Position numbers and translations under genes: made by a program. Below, piece by piece: positions 53,771 to 64,000 of a stretch of 64,000 nt of DNA. Below the pieces are notes generated by a model. That model saw only the letters and a list, made by a program, of their open reading frames with translations. It made no database searches and was not told the DNA's origin. The DNA is taken from positions 558,001-622,000 of the forward strand of contig JAGFBZ010000747.1 of the NCBI GenBank assembly GCA_018398805.1. The letters run 5' to 3'. Positions within the stretch are counted from its first letter, which is position 1. Every line of letters begins with the position of its first letter. The DNA is from Hirundichthys speculiger. Its lineage: Eukaryota > Chordata > Actinopteri > Beloniformes > Exocoetidae.

Positions 53771-55148
53771 GAGGACACACAATCATCTTTGTGTGTTAAA
53801 TATGGAACTCTATTTTTTTGGGGGGTCGAGTATATTCCATGTTTAATGGAGAATTAATTGCTATCAAATTCAATCTGTAATTAATCTTTAATATAAATTT
53901 GATGATAATCAGTGATTAGTATGCATACTGTTGTTCCTGCATTACTGTATTGCTATAATCCCATAATCTCCCAAGGAGCTTGAGATCAACACACATATGA
54001 ATTTTAACAATGTTTTTCCATGCCCGTGTGATTTGAGCTAAAGTACTTGTTTCTGGATGTCATATAAATCAGAGCAGTTGCTATACTGTGAGGTCAGCTG
54101 AGATTTTCATGGTGTGGAGGATGGAGATTATCTTTTAGTATCACCACTATTTTGAATGGCAGTACAGCCGCCCACTCCACCTCCACCTCTAGAAAGCCAT
54201 ACAGACTCCAACCCCCCACCAAGTAGGAGCCTTTAGCATCTGGAAAAGGCATTTACGGCTCACATACGTTTGCACAGTACAGTGGCTTCTGCAGGATCTT
54301 TATATTACAGAAAATCAGAAGAACGCTACCATCTCTGTGAAATCCCATTTGTTGCTGTTAGCTCAGAGATGACAGCTGCTGCCTTCGGCACCTCATAAAA
54401 GATTTTGAAAGAAAGTTCTTAGAAATGTGTCAAGCAGGGATTGTGCTTGTGGAAAATAAATTCTCACTGATTTGCCTTCTTTTACGTGTTACCAGCAGGT
54501 GCCCAAGGGGAAACTCGGAGGAAAATGGACTGAAGAGAGCAAAATAAACATGTTAAACCCAACCACTGCTTAATCTAAGCGCATGGCTGCCCATGTGGAA
54601 GAAAGAAATCACTATGGGCAATTCAGATTCTTAATAAATGTACCTTTTTTACAGTCATCCATAAGAAGGATTAAAGTCTTACAGATCAACTGTAATGTCT
54701 TAACCACAGAGTGGAATTTGGTGACATATTTCTAAATGAAGGTGCTACAGAAATATTAGATTTTGATGTTCGAATGCATGAGATGTCTTTGCAAAAGCAT
54801 TACAAAAGGCAAAACTGAAGATGACTGAAGACTGAAGAACACTCTTAACAATTTGGAAAATCTGTGGAACTGTGGAAATATGTCTTCGACCTTTAAATTG
54901 CTTGTAAAATTGTTAAATGTAGACATAAGTCGATTAAAACAATGCACATTTGATTGAACTTTACAAATATCTGGGAAGACTTTAGGTGGAAAAAGCTGTG
55001 GTTGTGGTGAACATGCTGAGTCACAGCCTTGCATTCGCATTGTGGTCAAAGATTTCCTCGTTAAACCATTTACAAGACTGTTAAATGTATAAACTTGCTA
55101 CATCTCGTCTGAGTGACTGTTAAACTTTCAAAAAAAAAAGAGAATTTA
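53771..55148. other. Intron/intergenic, no feature
   Basis: Nothing recognised. Confidence 0.4.
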
Positions 55149-55659
55149 TTTCAGATTAGTGCTGGGTGGTATGACCAAAAATTCATATCAAGGTATTTTT
55201 CAAAATTATATCAGTTTCACGGTATATCACGGTATTTTTTTTTAAGGCACAACTGGCTGTTAACCACATTTTCTAATCATTTAGAGAGGAATTGCTGCAG
55301 TAAATCGTCTTAGAATGATCAATTTTACTGTCACGAGGAGTGAATATTGAAGAAAAACATTCATATCTACACTAGTATTAAAACAGGTTTGCATGGCCTC
55401 ACAAATTGATACTATTTACTAAGAGGTGGCACTCGTTATTCTAATTAAGTGAAGGAATCAGAATGATGATAGTTGCAGTTAAAATACAGAAACCTTTTAT
55501 TTTTCAAATTTTGCAAACAACTTGAAAAAACATATTTTGTAAAACATCAACATTAACTACACAATGTAAACAGCGTTCTTGAGATATTTCAACAAATAAA
55601 TAGTAAACAAAGTATGCAACTCGCAATGTTCAAGTTTTGAAAAAAAAAAAAAGGATTGT

Positions 55660-55885
55660 CCTGTAGCAGCATATAAAGCAGCAGATAGCTGGTGTAGTTT
55701 CCAGCGGCTACAACTTTAGCTCGACAACATTTGCAGATTATTGTAGTTTGTTGGACGTCGTCTTTTTTAAATCCAAAGAACTTCCACACGACAGACACGG
55801 CTCCTCGTTCAGGAAGAAGTTCCTCAGTCTCATGTTGCCGTTCTGGAGCTTCCACTTCGGGACTTTCTCTGTTTGCAGCCATCAC
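55660..55885 (-). pseudogene. BED finger remnant of hAT-F transposase
   Basis: MMAANRESPEVEAPERQHET leads into AVSVVWKFFGFKKDD and ICKCCRAKV, the N-terminal half of a BED finger with its Cys pair (C-x2-C as CKCC). The His pair region is garbled (GNYTSYLLLYML), so the domain is broken by a frameshift. Confidence 0.75.
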
Positions 55886-56099
55886 CGTTTAACCAGAAAC
55901 TAGTACCGTGTTGTTCCTCCAGTGCAACTGCAAAACAGTCCCCTGTCAAACAATGTTCTGCGGCACTTACGTTGCGCCGCGCAGTGTTCTCAACGTTGTG
56001 TATGCTACAGTACATACTCACCGGTATTACGGTATATGAAAAATTCATATCATAAGAAAAATAAACACCGGTATTCGGTATGAACCGGTATACATATAC

Positions 56100-59000
56100 G
56101 TATACATATATGAATGGTTCTAGAATGCGCCGCAAGGTGGCTGCAAAATGTAGTTGCTCTCACATAGTTTTAATAATTTTTTCGATTTTCTTTTTGTCTT
56201 TGAAATACAGCCGTAATTTTTATCAATTTTTTTGATGAGGTTTTTAGGTCGGTTCGGAGGCTGTGCAGCACGAGAGAGTTTTCTGTATACTTTTGTCTCT
56301 TTTTGGCTGTCTCCGATACTTGTTATGATGTGTCTCCATGGCAACGCTGGACTTGTTTACAGTCGTGATCAACTGCTAAAACTCTCTAAAATGCGGATAA
56401 CACGACAAATCCCGATGGAGTTGAGAAGAAAGAGAAGAGGATGCAGGGCAGGAGTGAAGAAGAGAGAAAAGCGGTGGAGATTTAAACCGTTTCTTCCAAC
56501 TGTTGTGATGGGTAACATCAGATCGCTAGCTAACAAAACGGACGAGCTTGAGATGCTAACCAGGTCCCAGAGAGAATACAGAGAATGTAGTCTCATGTGT
56601 TTCACCGAGACGTGGCTGCATGAACATATCCCGGACTGTAACGTGTCTGTTCGCGGCTTTAAGACGGTCCGAGCAGACCGCAGTAAGCAACTCAGCAGGA
56701 AGCTGAGGGGAGGTGGGATTGCAGTGCTGGTTAACCAGCGTTGGTGTCATCCTGGACATGTCACTGTCAAGGAGAAGATCTGCTCGAGGGACCTTGAACT
56801 GTTAGCTGTGAGTTTCCGTCCTTATTATTTACCCAGAGTTTACCTGTGTTATTCTGGTAGCGGTTTATATTCTACCTGGTATCGCTCCAGACGCAGCCTG
56901 TGATGTCATCAGCTCCGTTATTGCAAGGCTGCAAACACAGTATCCAAACTCAGTTATGGCGATCTCTGGAGACTTCAACAATGTCTCCCTCTCTACAGCT
57001 TTACCATCATTCCAACAGTTTGTCAGCTGCTCCACCAGAGAAAATAAGACGTTGGACTTATTTTATGCAAATATTAAAAATGCATACAGCTGCTCTGCCC
57101 TGCCACCTTTAGGAAGATCTGACCATAATCTGGTTTTTCTCACCTCCAACTACAAGCCCATCGTTCAGCAGCAACCAGTGATCACAAAAAATATCAAAAC
57201 CTGGTCTAATGAAGCTGAAGATGCTCTGAAAGGTTGCTTTGAGGCTACGGACTGGAATGTCCTCTGTGAACCTCATGGAGACAACATCAACGCCATGACT
57301 GAGTGTGTGACAGATTACATAAACTTCTGTGTGGACAGCATCGTTCCAACAAGAACTGTGAGGTGCTTCCCCAATAACAAACCCTGGATCACCAGAGACC
57401 TGAAAAAGCTGTTGAACATCAAAAAGGAAGCCTTCAGGGATGGAGACAGGGAGTTATTGAAGACAACACAAAAACTAATTAAAGAACAAACCAGGAAGTG
57501 CAAGGAGGACTACAGGAAGAAGCTAGAAAGGCAGCTCCAGCAGAACAACGTGAGGGATGTATGGTCTGGAATGAAGAAGATCACCGGCTTCAAGGCAAAG
57601 GGGGACCAGACTGATGGAGGTCTGGACAGAGCTAATGAACTGAACACGTTCTTTAATAGGTTCAGTTCCTCCCCTGCCTCCAGCCCAACAGACCACACCC
57701 CCTCGGTGAGCCCACAGCTTTCCTGTCACACCTCCACTCTGTCACCCTGCAGCTCAGTCATGGACCAGAGACCAGCATCATCTTTCTCCACCTCAGAGAC
57801 CTCCTCTGCCTCCCCCTCCACTCTGTCTGTCTCCTGCCATCAGGTCAAAAAACAAAAAACAACTTGAGAAACTGAACCAGAACAAGGCTGCAGGTCCAGA
57901 CGGTGTCTGTCCCAGAGTTCTCAAGACCTGCTCATTGCAACTATGTCCGATTCTCCAGCACCTCTTCAACACCAGTTTGAGACAGAGAACAGTTCCTGTG
58001 CTGTGGAAAACATCCTGCCTTGTTCCAGACCAGTTGCCCTGACATCTCACATCATGAAAGTCCTGGAGAGACTCTTACTGGCCCACCTCAACAAGCAGGT
58101 CAGCACCTTTCAGGACCCATTACAGTTTGCATATCCTAATGGGCTTGGGGTTGAAGACGCCATCATCTACCTGCTTCACAGAGCCCACTCTCATCTGGAC
58201 CAATCAGGCAGCACTTTGAGGGTCATGTTCTTTGATTTCTCAAGTGCTTTTAATAAAATTCAGCCTGCGTTGTTATGTGAGAAGCTCCATAAGTTCCAGG
58301 TGGATTCCTCCACAACCTCCTGGATTTATGACTACCTCACAAACAGACCACAGTTTGTGAGACTGAAAGGTTGTGTGTCTGAGATGGAGGTCAGCAGCAT
58401 TGGAGCACCACAAGGAACTGTTCTCTCACCATTTCTCTTCACGCTCTACACCTCTGACTTCCAGTACAACTCTGAGTCCTGTCATCTGCAGAAATACTCT
58501 GATGACTCTGCAGTTGTTGGGTGTATCAGCAACGGACAAGAAGCAGAGTACAAAGAACTGATCTGTCAGTTTGTGAAATGGTGTAGTAACAATCATCTCG
58601 TATTAAATACCAGCAAAACTAAGGAGATGAAGTGGACCTCAGGAGGAGCAAGAATCAACACAGCAGTGTTTCCATCCTGGGAAAGGAGGTGGAGGTGGTG
58701 GAGGAATACAAGTATCTTGGAGTTCAGCTTGACAACAGACTGGAGTGGAAATGCAACACAGAATACATCTACAAGAAAGGTCAGAGCAGACTCTACTTTT
58801 TAAGAAAGTTGAGATCTTTTAATGTCTGCACCAAGATGTTGCACATCTTCTATAGGTCTGTTGTTGAAAGTGCAATCAGCTTTGCAGCCATCTGCTGGGG
58901 CAGCAGCATCAGAACCAGAGACCTGAAGAGAATCAACAAACTGATCAGGAAAGCTGGATCTGTGCTGGGTGTAACTCTGGAGCCGCTGGAACTGATTGTA

Positions 59001-59345
59001 CAAAAAAGAATGCTGCACAAGCTGATGAAGATGATGAAGGACTCTTCACACCCTCTCCACGACACAGTGATGAAACAACAGAGTGTGTTCAGTGAGAGGC
59101 TTCTTCAGGTCCGTTGCAAGACGGAAAGATACAGAAGATCATTCCTGCCAGCAGCCATCAGCCTCCACAACAAGATTTAACACCGTTATTATATTATTAT
59201 TATTATTTCTGTCTGTTTTTTATATTATTATTATTATTTCTGTCTGTTTTTTATTTAAAAAAAAAAAAAAAAAAAAAAAGAGAGAGAGAGAGAGAGAGCC
59301 CTTACTTCATTGAATTTCCCTTTATGGGATAAATAAAGTATTTTT
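56100..59345 (+). mobile_element. Rex1/Jockey-type LINE, near full length, inside hAT-F
   Basis: Carries endonuclease, reverse transcriptase and 3' end (GAATTTCCCTTTATGGGATA AATAAAG). An A21 run followed by (GA)n at 59258-59298 lies inside its 3' UTR. Exact 5' border not resolved. Confidence 0.85.
56232..59180 (+). pseudogene. LINE endonuclease-reverse transcriptase, multiply frameshifted
   Basis: The endonuclease nicks target DNA and the reverse transcriptase copies RNA there. In order: GNIRSLANKTDELE and FTETWLHEHIPD (frame 3, to 56903); SGDFNNVS and RSDHNLVFL (frame 1, 56956-57867); KAAGPDGVCPRVLK (frame 2, about 57845-58030); FFDFSSAFNKIQPALL, GAPQGTVLSPFLFTLY and YSDDSAVVG (frame 1, to about 58670, catalytic YSDD rather than FADD); and YKYLGVQLDNRLEWKCNTE to FLPAAISLHNKI (frame 3, stop 59178-59180). 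At least four frame changes, so inactive. TSKTKE and the C-terminal layout suggest Rex1-type. Confidence 0.88.
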
Positions 59346-59375
59346 CATTTCATACCGCCCAGCACTATTTCAGAT

Positions 59376-60447
59376 CCATCTTTCTTTTCTAGAATGGTTG
59401 AGAGCAGCACATCAAATTACGAGGAGTTTTCCGATCCCTATAGAAACCTCTTCCCTAATAGCTCGTGGTTACAAACCTTGGCCACTTTCTTGCTCAGTCA
59501 CCAGAGCTGCCAGCGAAAGTCTTCTTCTCCTGCCAGAAGCAAACTTGTCTTTGCTTTTATTCTGCTCGCTCAGTCGCAAACAGCAGCACCTGCACGTTTG
59601 CACATTTGCACTGCTGTTTCGGTGGTTAACAAGATGAAGGCTGAGTGCTCTATGGGAAAAAAATAAGAAACTCTGTCTCTTTTGACTTTCCTTTTCAGTG
59701 ATCATGAGACAAATATTTTTATTTCTGGCCAAAAAAAAAAGTCCAGATCTTAAGCCCACACAGAATCTGTTGTTGTTTAGCTCAAGTTTGTTGTCTTACA
59801 AGTCAGGTATAAAGTATTCTTTCCATAGCATATTTTTAGAGTGGATCAGCAATGATACAGTCGAAATAGAGAACTATAACCTTCTAGATATTTGATCCTG
59901 TATTGGGCCTGCTATGTAAGCTGCTGGAAGCAAATTAAGCTGTGAAATCACATTTATAGCACTTGTTACCTCAGATCACACATTTAATTAAAGACCTTCT
60001 GTACCAATGAACTTCAGTGACATGAATGTACCACAACACAGAGCTTTTGAAAGTAGGACAGCGAGGGGAGGAGGGCTAGTTTGTAGACCTGTCTTGGTCG
60101 TCTTTGATCCTGACCACGGTGGCTCACAGCTTCATATGCTGGCCCACACTCAGCAGTGCCCTATAAATACCTGCACGTCTGCACAGCAAGGTAACCTCAA
60201 TACCCAGCTGCACCCTGGGATGCACAGCCCTTAAGTTAATCTCGCTTCAGGCTCACAGACTGGTAACTTTCTACTATTAGCTGGGTAGCCTTCATTATTT
60301 ACCAGGACCACCACTTTCTATTGTGATGCAAAGAATTACAGTAAACGAAACATGTCATTGAAATAAAAGACTTCAGAACATTTATTTCCACTTGGGAGGA
60401 TCCAGGTAGAGTTTTTAAGTTTAAAAAATGAGATAGATCCTCTGAGT
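59376..60447. other. Intron/intergenic, no feature
   Basis: No gene or repeat recognised. Confidence 0.4.
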
Positions 60448-61560
60448 CAGGGGTGTCAGACTCATTTCCACTGAGGGCCACATCAGCATCATGGTTTCGA
60501 AGGGCCAGATTGACAGCATGAATCTATCAAAATGCAATGTAATTTAAACTTGTCACGGGTGGTGTGGGGAGTGGAAGAAGGACCCAAGTGCAGGGGGTCT
60601 CAGAAAACAAAAAGGACTTTATTTAACAAAAAAGTAAATCAAAAGTCAAAAATACAAACTTAACTTAATTTCTTGGACGCAGAGTGAAGAACATGATGAC
60701 TGACATGCAGGGTGTAAGGACGACAATGGACAGCAAACAGAAAGGGACAAGACTTATAAACACACAGGAACAAACCAGAGGCAGGTGTGAACAATCAGGC
60801 TGACAAGGGGGAGGAAGAAAAGCTGAACACTACGATGACAAGACAGACCTTCAAAGTAAAACAGGAAGCACTAGAGACATGGAAAGACACCAACTTGACA
60901 AGACACACAATATACAGAAAAACAATCATGACAGCTCCAGGCCATGGCAAAACTACACTTCATTATATTGTTAAATGACGGCTTCTGTATTTATTATATG
61001 TTTTAAATTTAAAACTTTTTAAACTAAAAGTTTTAAATATTTAACTCATTATTATATCAAACTCAGTGTTTGTGGTTGTAAGAGTATCCATTACCTTGGT
61101 TTCAGAAGTGGAAGCGGTTCTTTGTTTTTCTTGCAGGCTAAATTTAGCTCTGTGTTTGCTGTCAAAATGCCGGCGTAGATTAAACTCACGACTGACACCA
61201 CCTCATAACACAAAAGACATACTGTTATTTCAACCTGAGATACAAACTTGTAATTGTTTTCCTATCATTCATGAAACTGCCTTCCTTGTGCATCAATTTT
61301 TCTTTTCTTGGACATGTTGGAAATAGTTAGTAAAGGTTTTTCTTAAGTCCATCAGCTCTGAAAAATCATCTTGCTCATAGCTGCTCATAGTTATCGTTGT
61401 GGGTAACGATGAAATGCATGATGGGAGATGTAGTTTTTTTGTCAATATGTAAGCTTATTTTAAGTCTTAAAATATTGGTTTAAAATTTAAGCCAATAACG
61501 GCCAAGCTCTCAAGGGCCACATAAAATGACGTGGCGGGCCCGCGGGCCTTGTGTTGTGAG
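60448..61560. mobile_element. hAT-I-like element with degraded right end
   Basis: Starts CAGGGGTGTCAGACTCATTT CC and GAGGGCCACATCAGC. The right side has CAAGGGCCACATAAAATGA and CGGGCCCGCGGGCCTTG, the usual inverted partner, but the terminal GACACCCCTG is lost. A solo LTR lies inside. Confidence 0.7.
60551..60949 (-). mobile_element. Solo LTR (family S), opposite orientation to 26699-27140
   Basis: On the minus strand it starts TGCCATGGCCTGG and ends ACCCGTGACA, with exact 5-bp duplications AAACT (60546-60550, 60950-60954). Shared blocks with 26699-27140 include CCTGTTTTACTTTGAAGGTC TGTCTTGTC and GTCCATTGTCGT. The first base pair of the 5' end (TGCC versus TGTC) differs. Confidence 0.9.
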
Positions 61561-61709
61561 TCCTTTCTCAGTGGACCTACTTTATGTCTTACAGCGCTCT
61601 CTGGGAGGGTCAAGGATGCACAACACACACGCTCCAACTGCACTCTGAAAGAGCAACAGAGACAAGCATGAAAATATTAACTTCTTTCCCTCCAGTTCTC
61701 CAACAACAG

Positions 61710-61747
<38 letters not shown>

Positions 61748-62454
61748 TTCTCTCTGAGTCATAAACTCTCACATTCACACACATGCTTCCACTTCCAGGG
61801 GCCCGGTCACAGGAACAAGGAGGCAAGTGTGGAAGTTCAATTGTCTTGGTCTCACACATAAAATACAGGTGGTGACAGGCTTGTTGGCCTCATGAGGCAG
61901 ACCTTTGTCAACATACAGCACACCAGAGGATGGCAGTTTTCTGACAGCACGAGTAAAATGCAGCATGCACTAAGTTGAACAGTAATTACACGAGTGCACA
62001 TGCAGCGTTGCACCTGAAATCAAATTTGGATAGTCAAAGGCACAGAAATAACTCCACAGGGGCTCTGACGTGACCATTTCCTCTTCCTGTTTCCTGCTGA
62101 TGAGACCTGAGATGAGTCGGGTCTTGAGGGCAGCCACCGCACAGCACAGCTGTACTTCTCTGGATACCGCACATGTTTTATGAACTCTCATGAAAACATC
62201 ATATTCCCAACATTTGCTCTGAATAGATGCTAATGGCTTATTAAGAAAATGGCTGTCAGTAGAGCTTTGGGTGAGAATTGAAGCTGGGAATATGCTCTGG
62301 ATCTGCTTTCACACTGGTCTGGATCCGACGTAGGACTGGGCAATGCATCGAGCATCACTTCATTTTTTTACAGGCTCTTCTGAAGACGACACTGGTCAGA
62401 GAGAAGAGAAATGTAAAAAAAAAAAAAAAGGCAGCAACACAAATCTATTTCAAC
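61561..62454. other. Intron/intergenic with C38 homopolymer
   Basis: 61710-61747 is an uninterrupted C38 run; the remainder is unrecognised. Confidence 0.5.
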
Positions 62455-64000
62455 TAGGGATGCACGATAACTGTTTTTTAAAACCGATACCAATAACCGA
62501 TAACTTTCAGCTCCTAAAGGCCGATAACCGATAACACACACATATACCTAAGATCATTACATCAAAACCATGAACAAAACCAAAAACAGTTTTGACTCTT
62601 AAATGAACAGATATTTATTTTTTCCAATAAAAAACTACTGGCAAGCCCTTTAAAACATTTTCGTAAAGCTATCAAACAAACCTATTTGATATCTCACATT
62701 AACTTAAATAAGGTTCATTACTGACTAGGCTTGGGCGGTATCCAAATTTTGATACCGTCAAACTTCCCTCACATTTTACCGGGGTATACGGTATTCCTGC
62801 GACTATTAAGGCGAACACACACCGCCGGCGGACGCCGCGCGTGAAAATGTATGTATGTACCCCAGGCGCGCTGCCGCGGGGCTTTACGATGCTGTACTAT
62901 TCCCAGCGTTGACGCGCCTGGGAAAAAAAAGGCGAGTTTACCTCGAAACAGCAGTTCACTGCTTCAATATAAACTTGGCTCAACTACAGTTCTTATTTAT
63001 TTGTGTATTTCTTGCTTTTCACTGTAGTTTTAACTGTTCCTTCTCTGCTCCAGCTCCTGTCTGCTGCCGAGGTGTGTTTGCTGAAACGCGCTTTATAGTA
63101 AAGTGTCTGATGCCGGACGTTTCACTTCCTATAAATTCTTCAACATAAAAGTCCAACATTATTAGTTTCATTAGAAGCTTTTATTTTTAAGCAGCAAACT
63201 CAGGAAGTGTTGTTTTCATCGCCAGTACCTTAACAGGACGAGTCAAACCGAGATCAGCTCCAAGCGAACACGAATAAACGGTAAAATAAAGCGGAACACA
63301 CAGTACACACAGCGATACAGAAGAGAAACTAAACTAAACTTTAAACCACAGATATCATTCATTGCATTTTTTAAATGACGGTATTGAAACTGATACCGCC
63401 GCTATTTTTAAATACCGGAAGTAAACAGTATTACCGTAATACCGCCCAAGCCTATTACTGACTGATATAAAAAATAAAGGCTCCTTGAACTGATGGAAAT
63501 ACATGCATCAAAATTACTAACTGAAAAAGATTAACATTTAAAGGATTTTATCTTGTGGTTCCATTTAAATTAATACCTTTAATGAAAGTAAATGAGGTTC
63601 AGTAGTTTTTATTTGTTTTTTATTTTTAATCTCATGGAAGCTTTAGATGAGAGAGATGAGGGAGAGGAGAGAGGAGACTGCTCCTGGCTTGCGCACGTTA
63701 GCATTAGCTTCCGTTAGCTCACGTTCAATTTCAAAACTCCATGGAAGTGATTGTTAAGTTGTGGGTGGCCGATCGGGTTTTACGTATTAAAGCGGATTCG
63801 TCACAAATAACCACCAAACTATCTTCTTCTGAAACTTTAACGAAGTTCCATGCCGCCATGTTTGTTGTGATCAGCGCTGTGCTGCAGGCTGCATTCAAGG
63901 TGTAACGTAAATTCCTCCGTTCCCTCGTTTGCTAGTCGTTCTTTCAGCCTTTTCTATTTTCTTCTTTTTTTACGTGTAACATGTGGGAAAATACTGTGAA
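62455..64000 (-). mobile_element. hAT-A copy 5 (inverted, cut by window edge)
   Basis: Starts TAGGGATGCACGATAACTG and runs in reverse through GATATCTCACATTAACTT. The BED remnant is at about 63730-63860 (minus). hAT-B is nested at 62726-63454. The other terminus lies beyond 64000. Confidence 0.92.
62726..63454. mobile_element. hAT-B element nested in hAT-A copy 5
   Basis: Ends TAGGCTTGGGCGGTAT and ATACCGCCCAAGCCTA with exact 8-bp duplications TTACTGAC (62718-62725, 63455-63462). 729 bp, no ORF. It defines the uninterrupted form of the copy at 40735. Confidence 0.96.

Larger units (their letters stand above)
55157..59367 (-). mobile_element. hAT-F element, split by a LINE
   Basis: Exact 8-bp duplications TTTCAGAT (55149-55156, 59368-59375). 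Ends TAGTGCTGGGTGGTATGACC and CATACCGCCCAGCACTA. Inner ends carry ATATCAAGGTA / TACCGGTAT repeats. The BED exon lies on the minus strand. A 3.2-kb LINE sits almost at its right terminus. Confidence 0.93.

Overview
The window reads as a piece of a ray-finned (teleost) fish chromosome, probably a percomorph-type fish. The grounds are one vertebrate gene broken into short GT-AG exons, together with a repeat load typical of teleosts: many small hAT-type DNA transposons, Rex1/RTE/L2-like LINEs, a tRNA-derived SINE, Ty3/Gypsy-like and solo LTRs, and minisatellites. No prokaryotic genes, CRISPR arrays or operons are present. Species and all repeat-family names are my inference; no database was searched.

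The only host gene I can support is vav3 (Rho/Rac guanine nucleotide exchange factor) on the minus strand. Twelve exons lie between 30079 and 1: the end of the CH domain, the acidic tyrosine-bearing region (29.9-21.5 kb), the DH domain (20.1-3.6 kb) and the start of the PH domain (3.5 kb to the left edge). Exon phases chain perfectly except for one exon (3854-3921), which is one base short of its expected 69 nt. The CH-domain start was not found, so everything right of 30.08 kb is best read as a very long 5' intron of vav3 (or intergenic DNA), and the C1/SH2/SH3 exons lie left of the window.

The rest is mostly transposons stacked inside one another. 0.5-2.5 kb: hAT-A copy, Tc1 scrap, 141-bp tandem repeat. 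4.9-6.2 kb: 16-bp minisatellite. 7.5-11.4 kb: MITE, then a hAT-like element holding an L2 scrap and a pogo-like element, plus a G62/T270 tract. 14.9-19.8 kb: two head-to-head hAT-C pieces with a young gag-protease-only LTR retrotransposon between them. 21.8-27.1 kb: pogo-like element, RTE-type LINE, solo LTR. 27.4-29.5 kb: second hAT-C copy and a SINE. 32.2-34.0 kb: hAT-A holding a Harbinger-like MITE that holds another MITE. 34.6-36.9 kb: hAT-G holding hAT-H holding a 53-bp minisatellite. 39.9-43.6 kb: hAT-A holding hAT-B holding a 1.7-kb solo LTR. 44.6-45.9 kb: hAT-A with a LINE tail. 46.4-47.6 kb: hAT-E carrying a spliceable BED zinc-finger mini-gene. 55.2-59.4 kb: hAT-F holding a broken LINE. 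60.4-61.6 kb: another element with a solo LTR. 62.5-64.0 kb: fifth hAT-A copy (inverted) holding hAT-B. Many of these are delimited to the base by target-site duplications read directly from the sequence.

The least ordinary signals are the hAT-E mini-element with a free BED finger, the gag-only LTR element with nearly identical LTRs, a short locus at 20.7-21.4 kb where an intron-containing copy sits beside a copy lacking exactly that intron, and the single-base lesion in vav3.
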